From Coriaria nepalensis (lineage: Eukaryota; Streptophyta; Magnoliopsida; Cucurbitales; Coriariaceae): DNA of 64,000 bases. Positions within the stretch are counted from its first letter, which is position 1; each line of letters starts with the position of its first letter. The stretch spans positions 10,297,501 to 10,361,500 of the forward strand of contig CP114490.1 in assembly GCA_027186245.1 (NCBI GenBank). Direction: 5' to 3'. The translations under genes and the position numbers were made by a program. Positions 35,633-46,739 of this stretch are shown piece after piece. The notes under the pieces were generated by a model. That model was given only the letters and a program-made list of their open reading frames with translations, searched no databases and was not told where the DNA came from.

Positions 35633-37225
35633 TTTTTTTCAAAAGCTAAATTCTTTCAATCTTGATTAAAAGGCTTCTCATTTAAAGCCCCACTTCCCCC
35701 TTTTTTCTCACATTTGAGGAAAAAGAAAAAAAAGGGGTAGAAGAAGAAGAAGAGCTGATCTTCTTTCATTATTGACATTGTGATCTTCTTTATTATGTTA
35801 AAAACTTGGAATCTTAGCATCCGCCAGTTCGGTTATTTCCTATTCCGTAAAATTACTTAATTAGCCTTCAGTTTGATTGCATATATATATATATATGTTC
35901 ATCTTCATTGTGATCCAGAAAGCTGCTAATAAGTATCGATGCCGTGTTCTTTAATGTAGCATTTGACTGTGTCACAAGGCATCTCTATCCATGTATAAAA
36001 GAGAGAACATGAAATCTTAATTCCGTTTTGACCTCTTTGTCCCTGGAAGCAATTATTATTTACTGTCAAAGTTTTACCGAATTTTATTTACCTTAAAAAA
36101 AGTAAAAGTCAGGAAATTTTGAGCAAAAGCTAGTAATGCTAAATTGCTAATCGCTACCTCTCGTCAATCATAAAAAGTTGAACCAGACAACATCACATTA
36201 GTCATTACCTTCCTCTTTCATCATGAGTTGCTTTTCCGAATTTCTCAAATATTGGCCAATGTACATATGATTTGATTGACAGGTAATGATTTGATGATGT
36301 TGGCCAATCTTTGATTAAGTTATTATAACATTTTATAAAATAATGTAAATATAAAGTATATATATATATATATATGTTTAATCAATCTATTAATTGATTT
36401 TATTAATCTGAATTGAAAAAAGGTTAAAGATCCAAAACCCTATATTTTCTATCTTTTTTTTTTTAGCCCATCATTTTATTAGCACCCCTGTATTTTTAAC
36501 TCCAATCCCATGCATTTTTATTTTTAGGCTAAAAACTATATGTATTTTTAAATATTAAAAAAAACACCCACTATTTTATTTGGAGTGTTAAAAGTTTTTC
36601 AAGGATTAATTACATTTTTAAAAAAGTTAATTATAGTATATGATTCCACTTTCCTATTCTGTTATTGATTGAATTGAATAAAAAGAAATTCAATAATAAT
36701 TGCTTGAATGTTTCAGAATAATATGCGATGATGATGATGAAGAATTACATTTTTTAAAGGTTAATTATATTTTTAATTTTTATATAATTCGATTATTTCC
36801 ATAATATAATTATTTTTAATTATATTATGAACTCGTATAATTTTTATCCAATTTTTTCTGTATTATTTAATTTGATTTTTTAAAAATTATGTCTCATATA
36901 ACTTAGACTAATATAACTTATCGGTAAAATATATCATATCATTAAAAAAAATATTTAATACTATTTTATTCTTATTATTTTACCTTACCACTTTTCTCCC
37001 CATTAATTTCTTATTCTATTTTATAATTCTTTTTTTTTATTTTTTTGGAAAATAAGAAAATTAGTGTTAAAAAAATACCCATCAAATTTATAGTAGAAAG
37101 AAAGGATTAAGAGTCCGAAATTAATGGATCGAATTAATTTAATTTATAACAAAAATGCAGTTTACTGTTTACACCCCCAAGAGAAAGAAAAACAGACCGC
37201 GGTGGAAACACTTGTCGCCTTACAT
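35633..37225. other. Intergenic between convergent ULT and NAF1 genes
   Basis: Holds the two 3' untranslated regions, TA microsatellites (35880, 36360) and AT-rich filler. It also carries a stray copy of the ULT intron 2/exon 3 junction at 36631-36744, listed separately. No other gene is seen. Confidence 0.6.
36631..36744 (+). repeat. Duplicated copy of the ULT intron 2 / exon 3 junction
   Basis: 114 bases match 35366-35476 with only a few differences. They start at TTATAGTA, include TTCCACTTTCCTATTCTG and the acceptor TGTTTCAG, and end in GATGATGATGAAGAA, the first coding bases of exon 3. One extra GAT triplet and a few substitutions distinguish the copy. It lies about 1.1 kb downstream of the gene's stop codon, same orientation. 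Confidence 0.9.
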
Positions 37226-39684
37226 TCACCTCGGTTGTTGCCGGCCTCTTCCACCTCTAAAACCACCACTACCTCCCCGGCCACCATTTCGACCATTAGG
37301 CTGCCCTCCATTTCCGGCAGGTGGACCCTGATTAAATTGTGGATTCGTTTCTACGTTTCCAGGAACGACAAACCCCAGCTGCGAATTCTGATTCTGCGCA
37401 ACATTCAATAATCGCCCTGGATTGATTATTCCATGTTGTCCTGGATTCATAAATGGATTAAACTGTCTGGGACCCATCACCTGATTAACCTGTACGGGAT
37501 TAAAAGACATCCCCATTGTGGGCTGTTGGGCCCCTGGCCCCTGACAAAAAGTCAGCCCCGCAACTCCATTCATCATAGGCATCATCTGATAAGGAAGCTG
37601 GTTCGGGTTTTGAGGCAGCCATGGCCCCAACCCATTCATCGGAAACCCGTTTGAAAACATCGGACCCTGTTGTTGCTGTTGTTGTTGTTGCTGTTGCTGA
37701 AATGGCATCCCGGGATTCCATATACCATTAAAATTAGGCCCAAAACTGGGCTCGATTGGAGGTCTAAAAGGTGGGATCATACCCGCTCCATTGAAGAAAC
37801 CTTGCGATGATGCAGAAGAGGTTGTAGAAGCACTACCATGATCAACAATCTGTTGGTTTTGATTCCGTCGTGGGTAGGATAAACCTTGACCCTTATTATT
37901 ACTATTATTACCATCATTCCACTGCTTGTCTCCGTTTTTCTTCTTCCCATTGTTCTTTTGGTCATTCATAGTCCTCTTTGCCATCTTATGCATTTTCTTA
38001 TACTCGGCCTCTTTCTCATCGTCCGAAAACTCAGCCTCACCTGATATTTCTTCGTCATGTGCTCCGGAAGCATCATACCCTTTCTTGTATAAGTCCTTGT
38101 TAGCATTAAGCACATGATCAGCAAATTCCGGAACAAAAGAGACTGAAGAACCCACCTGGATTCCCCTTGGAGCTTCGTGTTCGGAATTGTATCTTATTAT
38201 GTAGTAAGGATTTTTTACGGGCCCGAAAATCTCATCTATTAGGCCAAATGGGGATCGGGGTTCAGTAATCTCAATTCCTTCCACGATGACTTGTGAGCCG
38301 ACTATCTGGAAAATTAGTAGAAGTAAAATCATAAGAAAATTAGCTTAGCGAAAGATGGATTGAAAATTAAATGAAGTGCTAGAAAGAGGCAGAGTTTATG
38401 ATTTATTTATGAAATTTACCGATAAAATGACTCCAACAGGTTGTGTTTGATGGTGAGGTTGTAGGGTCACGAGTACTGGAGGAACTGGTGGAAGAACCTG
38501 TAAGCGAATCGAACAAGTAAATAAGAATATTAAATAAAGGGAATAAAAACTCAGAGCTAACTAAATTGAAGACTAATAGCATGACTAGAGAAGCCAATTC
38601 ACTTGCAAAAAGCCAAAAGCCAATACCTTGAGAGAATCAATCACAAAAAGACCATTCTAAAACATGAGATCGAAGATAATTACATTGCAATACTTAACTG
38701 CTAACCGGGAAATGAAACCAAAATATTCCCAAGTCTATTTGTACAGTCTATGTAGCAGAAAGTAATGAATGTAATACACAATATTGAAATGAAAATTTAA
38801 ACATGAGAAATGAAGATATTCACAGAATCCTATCGCAAAACTTAATGAGCTTAATCCAACATACATCATATAAGCTAAGAATGTAATCTACAAGGCAGCA
38901 TTCTAGAGACAGAAAATCTTATTACCTTGAGCTCATTCTTTGACAAGATGGGTCCTGCCTTAGCTCCGGAACCATCCTCTTCGTCATCTTCATCAACATC
39001 ACTCCAAGCAACCGTTTGATCAACATTTACAATTTCATCATCTTCTTCTTCATCATCATCATTATTTCCATCTTTTATTTCACCTTCTTCTACATCATCC
39101 ACCATATCATCAACCCCTCTCTTCACATTAACATTTTCTTCATTTTCTCTAACCTCCTCTTTCTCATTATAATCATTATCACTATCACCTTCATCATCAC
39201 CACTACTACTACTACTAGATGAAGAAGAGAACGAAGAAGACGAGTCTTCTCTCTTATCCTCTCCATCACTCATTTTCTCACTCTTCACACCATTCTCACC
39301 AGTAGCAACCAAACTAAATTTCTCCATCCCTTCCACTATAGAAGACCTTCTCAAACCCCCGACCTCCTCTTCAAGCTCCCGCCTCTCCACCTTCACAATT
39401 GGGGGCCCCATTTCATCAACGATTGGGCCGGACCCACATCCATTTTGAGCTTCCACGGAAAACAGCCCTTCGTCAACCATCACCTTTTCTCCACCCGCCG
39501 CCATATCAGGAGTAGGGTCAGTTGAATTCTCGAACCAGCCCTTTATAGAGTCAAAATCAAGTAACCCGTCTGCAAATGAATAGTCGTAGGATTTCGATTC
39601 CAGTGGGTCTTCTTCCAAATTCTCGACCTTTAGGGCTTGATCGAGGTCTTTAATGGTGGTGAGTTCAGGGACTAACCGCACCAT
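37226..39684 (-). CDS. NAF1: H/ACA ribonucleoprotein assembly factor NAF1
   Basis: Three exons, 39684-38926, 38497-38420 and 38305-37226, all GT-AG and phase 0, give 638 residues. NAF1 holds the Gar1 site on dyskerin/CBF5 during H/ACA snoRNP and telomerase RNP assembly, then is replaced by GAR1. Residues 1-253 are acidic with Ser and Asp/Glu runs. The Gar1/NAF1 barrel starts at residue 254 (VLPPVPPVLVTLQPHHQTQP, VGVILSIVGSQVIVEG) and continues PRSPFGLIDEIFGPVKNPYY and GSSVSFVPEFADHVLNANKD, then LYKKGYDASGAHDEE. The tail is Asn/Pro/Met-rich with an 11-Gln run (about 37671-37703) and a C-terminal RGG patch (GGRGGSGGFRGGRGR). It is longer than the Arabidopsis protein, mostly in low-complexity regions. 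Confidence 0.94.
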
Positions 39685-39774
39685 TGCAAACTTTCAGAAA
39701 TTATAATTTGGGAAATATTGATGAAAGGGAGAATGTTCATAGCTTGAAAGGGAAAATGGGAGGAGGATGCAAAA

Positions 39775-39783
39775 TATTTATAG
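39775..39783 (-). promoter_or_regulatory. TATA box of NAF1
   Basis: On the minus strand CTATAAATA lies about 95 bases upstream of the NAF1 start codon, a normal plant TATA-to-ATG distance with a short leader. Confidence 0.5.
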
Positions 39784-39789
39784 ATGCCC

Positions 39790-41160
39790 TCCATTTCCTA
39801 ATTATCGTTAAAGATGAAGTCACATTATCAATTCTGATTTTAGATTAAAAAAAATAAAATTATGATGTTAGTATCGTTTTATTATTATTTATTTTACTAT
39901 CAAGTATGGTTTTATGAGTTAGATTTTTTTATTTTAGGATTTCATGTTTTAGGATTTTTATTTTTATTTTTGAAAGATCAGGGAATAATTAATATATGAA
40001 TTTATTATGAAATGAGAATATTAGAGGAAATTTAAAATGGGGTTTTTAAAAAGAAATATAAGAATAATTATTAATTTGTATTTAATGTTGAATTTATTAT
40101 AGAATTATGTATTTTTATTTATAAATATAGAATAATATTATTTTAAAAAATTTAATTGTAAAATTTACACCACGTGATGTGGTGTAAATTTTTTTCCTCC
40201 ATCTTTAAAAAAAATATATTGTTAATTATTAATTTGTAATTAATATTAAATTTATTAGGAAATGAGAGTATTATAAAAATTTTGATTGTAAATTATGGAA
40301 TGAGTGTATTTTTAGTAGAAATTTTATGCCATGCTCTTGAATGTGGTTAATTTTAATTTTTATTTATTATTTAAGATGATTTAAATATTAAAGTGAATAA
40401 TTCAACACTAATTTTTAATTTTATATTATAAATACTAATGATGTTATTGATTACTAATTTATTAACATTTCATATTTTTAATTAAAAAGAACCAGTCACC
40501 CGCGTGTTTACACCAAACTCGAACCGAACTTTTGGTTTGATTTATAAGCTATTTTGTTTACCCATGAGTGAAAAATTAAAAACGCAATCATATTTTGATT
40601 GCCCATGAAAATTTTCAAAACCCAGGTCACTCGCCAATGCACACCCTACTCATCTCCCCTCCCCTTCAGCGATAATGCAACACACCGATCTATGTGAGGC
40701 CTGACTCCTACCATCTAGGGTCAGCTCAACCCATCCTCCATATGATGGACTTACCAAGAATTTCTCAATCCGAGCTTAAGTAGTCTGGTTGTCCTAATCA
40801 GATTTAGTATTTAAAACTAGTGTAACCCGTTAGTATTTTATTATGTTTCTTTTGCCTTATAATTCAATTCAACGTAAGACTAATTTTTATTATGGTACTT
40901 AAAGTAAGACCAATTTTTATTATGGTACTTGTCTTTGATTTAATGAAATATTTTTACTTTATCTTGCTATTTAATTTTACATTGTCTATAATTTAATACA
41001 CTCTATACTTATCTTGCCTTTAATTTATTTTCACATTATTTTATTATAATTTTAATTATTATTCTTTAATCTTCGAAGTATTCTTACTTCTAGCACATTT
41101 GTACTCTATATTTTTTTTTTCTAGATAGTAATTTGCAATGCTAATTCCCCATTTATCGTG
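39790..41160. other. AT-rich intergenic with partial direct repeats
   Basis: No gene. Two loosely matching direct repeats occur (about 39990-40090 and 40220-40310; both contain AATTTATTANGAAATGAGA and ATTATTAATTTGTA), flanking a perfect hairpin at 40160-40192. 40640-40800 is less AT-rich and may be transposon debris. Confidence 0.4.
40160..40192. repeat. Perfect 14-bp-arm hairpin containing a G-box
   Basis: Arms AAAATTTACACCAC and GTGGTGTAAATTTT are separated by GTGAT. The left arm and loop create CCACGTG (G-box core). It sits between two imperfect direct repeats, so it could be the centre of a small fold-back element. Confidence 0.7.
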
Positions 41161-41164
41161 CATT

Positions 41165-41720
41165 CACAGAATTTACATATTAGCAAGTTCGCACTCCTGG
41201 TGGGACTTAGCACGACAATATCTACACGTCGATTGCGAAGTCATAACCTAGGCAAATGCTAAATTGATGGTGATCGACTGGAATCCTCTAGTAAATGGCA
41301 TCGTGGAGTTGTCCCACTTGAGGAGCGGGACATGGCCGAAGGGGAGGCAAGTCAGGCGGAGACGAGCCAATATGTGGAGGAATTGGCTGATGAGCCAACA
41401 ACCATCCGACGACTTGATCGTTTGACTTCTCGAGAGGATGGACGAATCAGATGCCTAAATGGCTGAAAGTTCGACCCGTCTGGTCGAATGCTTTGATATG
41501 ATGGGACAAAAACTCATCAAGTTCAAAGAACTATCCCATCAATAAGTGTGTCCTGGGGGATAAGTTGAAAAACCCCATGCTATTTAGGATAATAGCAGCA
41601 AGATAGGAAATCAGCCAACGGCTAATAAGCCGTCAGTTGTATTACCGACACTAGCCACCGACCTACTAATCCTTGCAGAATTACCTCAACATGCTACAAA
41701 TAAGTCTCAACCAACCAATA
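41165..41720 (+). mobile_element. Probable retrotransposon debris
   Basis: Less AT-rich than its flanks. Partly open frames read MAEGEASQAETSQYVEELAD and RRLDRLTSREDGR, with stops, in the style of decayed gag sequence. TGTCCTGGGGGATAAGTTGA near 41550 could be an LTR start. No domain is certain. Confidence 0.3.
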
Positions 41721-41724
41721 AGAT

Positions 41725-42585
41725 TCCCTTGGCTTTCGAACCAAAACTAAGATATTATCTGACAGGAAACTAGAGTCTATGTAGCCCTTAATTTTCAAGT
41801 CAAATCCTCCATAAACTAATAATATATCTTTGGTCGTTCTCAAGTACTTAAAAATGTTTTTAACAACAGTCCAATGCTTCTAACCCGGATTGCCTTAAAT
41901 CATGCTCGTAACTCTTAGAGCATAGATAATATTTGGTCTCATACATAACATAACATGATCGATCCTTTTGCCAATGCATAAGGGATTCTACTTATTTCAT
42001 CCCTCTTCGATTGTGTCTTAGGAAACATATTTTTGGAAAGGTAGATCCCATGATTTATTAGGCTGGAGACTTCTTTTGGAATCTTCCATGCAAACCTCTT
42101 TAGCACTTTGTTATAAGTATGTCAATTGAGACAAGCCTCACAACCTTCTAGATCTATATCTATAAATCTTTATTCCTCGAATATAGGTTGTTTTACCTAA
42201 ATATTTTATAAAGAAGTTATTCGATAGCCATAACTTAAAAGACTGTAATATACCTATATCATTTTCAATGAGAAGTATGTCGTCCACATATGAAATTATG
42301 AAAGTGACAGAACTCCCACTAACTTTTTTGTACATATAGGAATCGTCTTCATTCTTAATGGAGTCAAATAATTTAATCATTTCATCGAAATAAATTTTCC
42401 AACTCCGAGATATTCGTTTAAGGCAATATACGAACCTTGACACTTTACATAACTTTTTTGTATTTTTCTAATCCATGAAACTCTCCGATTATATCATATA
42501 GATATCTTTCTCAAAATACCCATTATATCATATAGATATCTTTCTCAAAATACCCATTAAGGAAGATTATTTTCACATCTACCGA
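41725..42585 (-). mobile_element. Ty1/copia reverse transcriptase-RNase H fragment
   Basis: Minus-strand reading gives copia reverse transcriptase: VDVKIIFLNG near 42560, then LKRISRSWKIYFDEMIKLFD, and FIISYVDDILLIENDIGILQ with the YVDD catalytic box. It is followed by SHGIYLSKNMFP-like text, KHWTVVKNIFKYLRTTKDIL and the start of RNase H (LVYGGFDLKIKGYIDSSF). Stops and frameshifts are frequent. A 39-bp tandem duplication (ATATCATATAGATATCTTTC repeated near 42490 and 42530) lies inside. The fragment's right edge abuts the glycine-rich paralogue at about 42585-42598. Confidence 0.8.
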
Positions 42586-42594
42586 TGGAGTGAT

Positions 42595-43000
42595 TTTGAA
42601 AGCAATCCTCGAGGCTACTTTTCTAGCCTACATGCAAATGGAAAGGCAAATATAAGGAGGAAGTCATGTGGTTTTTGATTAAAGTGTTTTCATGAAGTTG
42701 TGAACTCTTGTATAATTAAGTACGTAGGTGTAAACTTGTAGATCGGGTGTGTGGTTTTTTGGCTTGGCTTGTACTTTGACCCTTTCACTTTGTATATATA
42801 ATTTTATATGCTTAACACCAACAAAAAAAAAAAAAAACACATAATATCATGTGTACTTAATTTTATTTTGAGTAATGTTAAGTTATTTTCCCAAGTCTTG
42901 CTACTCTTTTCCTAGCAAACTAGTTTACTTAACTATAAGCAGAAAAAACAATACAAGAAATGTTTCATTGAGTAAGAGACGATCTTAATTAGGAAGTATA
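42595..43000 (+). pseudogene. 3' remnant of a glycine-rich protein gene paralogous to the one at 44226
   Basis: 42595 onward reads FESNPRGYFSSLHANGKANI, matching FESDSQGYFSGLHASQKGK of the intact gene. Similarity continues through the 3' untranslated region (GTATAATTAAGTA, TGTGGTTTTTTG, CTTGGCTT...CTACTTTGAC-like) and further to AGAAATGTTTCAT and GAGTAAGAGA near 42955-42980. The stop is displaced by a small deletion, and everything 5' of Phe is absent, replaced by copia sequence. Confidence 0.8.
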
Positions 43001-43009
43001 ACTACTTGG

Positions 43010-44100
43010 GGAGTCAATGAAATGTAACTTTTTTCAATTAAAAATTCATGTTTATGGTCTAATTAACTAATAACAGCTTATATTTTGACTTACTATATAA
43101 CTTCTCTATATAGAATTTACCCATGCACGGCGAAAGCTTAAATAAGTTTGCAGCCAAAGAAAAGGTAGCAGTACATGATATAGAAAGCTATGAAGCACTA
43201 CTGCTTCAAAATGGGTCACGTATCTATATCTATATATATATATGATATTTGTATTTGTTCGTCATTATTCGATACATCAGTATCAAAAATTAATAAAAAA
43301 TAAAATAATATTTAATATATCTCGATAATGTATAATATTTTTAGAAATAAAAATTTTTACTTTTAAGAATTTAACTCACTTAATAAATAATATAAAAATA
43401 AAAAAAATATATATATAACATCTCTCTTTTTATATATTTCATTACCTTCTAAGTTTTAATTTATAACTTTATTTATTTATTTTATTTTATTTTTTATTCA
43501 TCTTATTTTTATATATTTTTTCTTTAACATCTATTAAATTTCGCGTTCATATATTTTTATATAATATTTTAATTTATTTTAATAATTTTTTTAAAGAAAA
43601 TAAAATAATTACATAATTAATCTTACTAATAACTTTTAAATGTGGCACATATAATTTATAATATTACTTATAATTTTAAAAAAATATTTAAATAAATATA
43701 ATATAATAATTTATATTTATATACTTTTTAGGGAGTGTGTATCTTTATTAGAATTAAATATATTCAATATTTAATATTTACTTTTAAAACGAAAAGAGTA
43801 AAAGTTATAAAATTAAATTATTAATATAAATTAAAAAATATATATTCATATAATTAAAATTTTTAAATTTATATCTAATATATATTATGTCCGATATTTA
43901 TATCTATATACATGGAAAAGCAAAAAAATAGTCGGCACAAGAAAAAAGAAACGAAATGCAGATGCATTGAAGCGGTGATTCAATTTCCAATGTATTCATG
44001 TGATCCGGCGGCAGAAATCATATATCTTTTATGAGGCGGCGGTACAAAGCAAGTAAGCAAGTAAGCAAGCAAGCAAGCAAGCAAGCTTACTCCACCGACT
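43010..44100. other. AT-rich intergenic with AAGC microsatellite
   Basis: No gene. 43200-43920 is almost pure A/T. An (AAGC)n-type repeat occupies about 44047-44089, directly upstream of the glycine-rich gene's TATA box. Confidence 0.5.
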
Positions 44101-44107
44101 CACTTTT

Positions 44108-44116
44108 TATATATAG
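44108..44116 (+). promoter_or_regulatory. TATA box of the glycine-rich gene
   Basis: TATATATAG lies about 110 bases upstream of the ATG at 44226 and downstream of the AAGC microsatellite. It is the best core-promoter match in the interval. Confidence 0.45.
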
Positions 44117-44225
44117 TAGCAAGATAGAGGTATTAAGATAGTCACACAGGCAAGGTATCTTGCTTTCACTTAGCGAATAATTAGTTAAACGCCATATCTT
44201 CATACATCTAGGTACGTACGTGATC

Positions 44226-44513
44226 ATGGCAGGAGGAAAAGGGGGCGGAGGTGGTGGCGGAAAAGGGGGCGGAGCCAGTAGTAAAGGGGGTGGAAGCGGT
44301 ACTGGTGGTGGAGGTGGAGGTGCCAAGGGATCTGCTGGAGCTGGAGGCGGCGGTAAAAACAGTAGTAGTGGAGGCAGTGGGTCTAGCGGGCCGGGGTCGG
44401 GATATATGGTTGCCCCGGGAACAGGAGGAACCTCCCATATTTCAAGGGGTGGTTTTGAAAGCGACTCTCAAGGGTACTTTTCTGGCTTACATGCAAGTCA
44501 GAAAGGGAAATAA
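44226..44513 (+). CDS. Small glycine-rich protein with conserved C-terminal motif
   Basis: 95 residues, intronless, start MAGGKGGGGGG at 44226. Residues 1-60 are Gly/Ser/Lys low complexity. Residues 60-95 (GYMVAPGTGG, HISRGGFESDSQGYFSGLHA, SQKGK) are the part that looks conserved, and this block is also preserved in the decayed paralogue at 42595. There is no signal peptide or membrane segment. I recall plant proteins of this shape but no assigned function. Antisense frames through the repeats are compositional shadows. Confidence 0.75.
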   Translation: MAGGKGGGGGGGKGGGASSKGGGSGTGGGGGGAKGSAGAGGGGKNSSSGGSGSSGPGSGYMVAPGTGGTSHISRGGFESDSQGYFSGLHASQKGK

Positions 44514-46219
44514 CAAGGAGGAAGTTTGGGTTTTGCTAGGGTTTTGAAGTTGTACATGAACTTGTATAATTAAGTAGTTACAAACTTGTAGAGGGGGTGT
44601 GGTTTTTTGCTTTGCTTGGCTTGGCTTCTACTTTGACATTTTCACTATGTATATATTTTTTAATATGCTTGTAATAAAGTAAACAATGTGTACTTATGTG
44701 ATCAAACTCGTTATTTGCTTAACTACAAGCAGAAAAAAAGACTGCCAGAAATGTTTCATCGAGTAAGAGATGATTTTAGGGAGCTAGTTAATGAAACAGA
44801 TATATTACAATGTCTTCTCTCTTAACAACCGCACCGAGCTTATTTCTGTTCTGAGAAATGTCATGATCTCCTCGACTAAGCCTTTCGATCCCTGATCGAA
44901 TGAGGTGGTTGTCTGGACTGTTCCTCGTAGGGCTGAGGTACAGGCATTCTCGGTCCTCGAGGCCCGATCACGTTGTAATCTATTAATTGTTTTTTTTTTT
45001 TGTTTTTTTGCTTACGCAGGGCAAGTTAAGTTTAGCGATTAAGTTGTCAATTTTAACGGACTGAGGTTTCACACTAGTATCTAAAAAACTTAATAGTGGT
45101 TTAGAATGATCGTTATAGAAAAGTTTGACGCCTAAGTGTAGATAAGCCATATTTTAGGGGTTTAAGCCTTAAGGTTGTAAACTTAGATCCGCATACCTAT
45201 GTTTAAAAATTTATGTTTCTATACTAGGATTTGATAAATAAATAACATTCCCCCCCCCCCCCCCCCCAAATACAAATTGTACACCACTATTTGAAAATCG
45301 ATCTTCTCGAAGGTCTTAAATACAAAGCAGAGATCTGACCTGGCATATATTTTCTGTTTTGCAGTATTATCCAAAAATAAGCAAAAATTGAAGGACAAAC
45401 AACAAAATTTATTACATGAACCAGAACCCACCTACAAAGATTAAATGTTCCCATTATTTGCAAGCTGTAATCTAATAAGGTGTTTTTCAGACAGCTCAGA
45501 GTTTCATCAAACATTTTAATTTTTAATTTTTTAATTTTAATAATTGAATTTAATTTTTATATAATTAAATTAATTTGTTGCTCAAATACGGATCACAGAT
45601 GTCCAACAGACGGGTTGGGACATCCCATATCCCAATTTAGTTAACGGTTATAATATATGGATTAAAATTAAATTTTGTATATTTAAAATGACATTTTCAA
45701 AAGAATATGTTTGGAATCAATTGATAAGATTCTAAATTCTAATTAAATAATAAAATCTTAATTAAGATATTTCTACTTTGATTATGTTTGGATTATCATT
45801 GAAATGAGTAAAATTTAATGATTAATGAGCTTATAAATCATTTTGAGCCTTTTTATAGTTTCTTTGTTTAGGTAAATTTTTTTTCTTTTAATCTTAAACT
45901 TATACATCAAAGGTACGTCTTTTCCGATCCTTTCATATTAGAAAAAATTTCTCTCAATGAAACAACGCCCAAACCGGATATGAACCGATCTGTCGGAATT
46001 TTGGAAACATTTGGTAATCCAAACTCTCTCATCTTCCTCTACTGAACCCGGCATCATGATTGAATACCCCTAAACTTTTAAAAGGGCAGATGACGTCAGC
46101 AATAACAATACATCTATGAGCAAAATTATCAATTCGGGCAAAAAAAAAAAAAAAAGTCTGACGAAGAAACATATAAATCCATTGAAAAAAAGAAAAGAAA
46201 GAAAAAAAAAAGGAGAAAT
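44514..46219. other. Intergenic, no gene seen
   Basis: The first 280 bases are the 3' region shared with the decayed paralogue. An 18-base C run is at 45250-45267. 45690-46030 is AT-rich, with MITE-like TGTTTGGAATCA and TGTTTGGATTATCA words. No coding sequence is supported. Confidence 0.5.
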
Positions 46220-46426
46220 TTATGAGTAGGATCGAAGAATAGATCCGCAAAATGTACACATAATAACTCTCCATGATTTCCAATAGAAGGGTACATAACA
46301 AAATCTCGTACACGTTTTCATATCGGCCACACTGGCCCCGCCACCACACCTCGAACAAATCCCAGCTGCCGGCTTGCTCCGCCTTACCTTCCTCTTCTGG
46401 TCGACTAGAAAGCAAAAACAAACCAT
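46220..46426 (-). CDS. 68-residue C4 (two CxxC) microprotein
   Basis: Intronless, MVCFCFLVDQKRKVRRSKPA at the start. It has CSRC at residues 24-27 and CTFC at 57-60, which would form a C4 zinc-ribbon-like site. Between them lies a distinctive block (GGGASVADMKTCTRFCYVPF, YWKSWR). The sequence strongly resembles a short, very conserved land-plant protein that I remember only as uncharacterised. The regular CxxC pair and the basic N-terminus argue for a real gene, not a chance frame. A longer overlapping minus-strand frame (46421-46029) shares no such pattern and is rejected. A TATA-like TATATATG lies about 155 bases upstream. Confidence 0.75.
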   Translation of the reverse strand: MVCFCFLVDQKRKVRRSKPAAGICSRCGGGASVADMKTCTRFCYVPFYWKSWRVIMCTFCGSILRSYS

Positions 46427-46739
46427 TCTTCTTCTTCTTCTTCTTATTTTCCTCTTCTTCTGGTCGACTATAAAGTTTTGATCTGCTCGAGCGAGCCGAA
46501 AATTCGGTTAGAAGCAGCGTTTTGAGACTTGAAGTGTAGGTAGTTCTAATTGTTCACTTCGAAAGAGCAACACTAGGCAGCATATATACATATATGGATA
46601 TGAGGTGGGTTGAGGATCTAGCAGTTTTTGGCCGTTGGATTGAGAATCATGGACGATGAAACGGCGACGTCTAATTAGTGTCAGACAAGTTGGTCGAGAG
46701 GTAGTGATTCGAGGGCCAGTAAATGAAGCCATGTGTAAA

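Noticed and set aside
44087..44438. Proline-rich and Ser/Thr-rich minus-strand frames
   Set aside because: They are the reverse of glycine-rich codons in the 44226 gene.
46029..46421. 130-codon minus-strand frame overlapping the C4 microprotein
   Set aside because: It ends in Phe-rich translation of A/T runs and has no motif, while the overlapping frame has two CxxC knuckles.
46508..46732. 74-codon minus-strand frame upstream of the C4 gene
   Set aside because: No family resemblance and no splice pair linking it to the 68-residue frame. Probably leader or promoter sequence.
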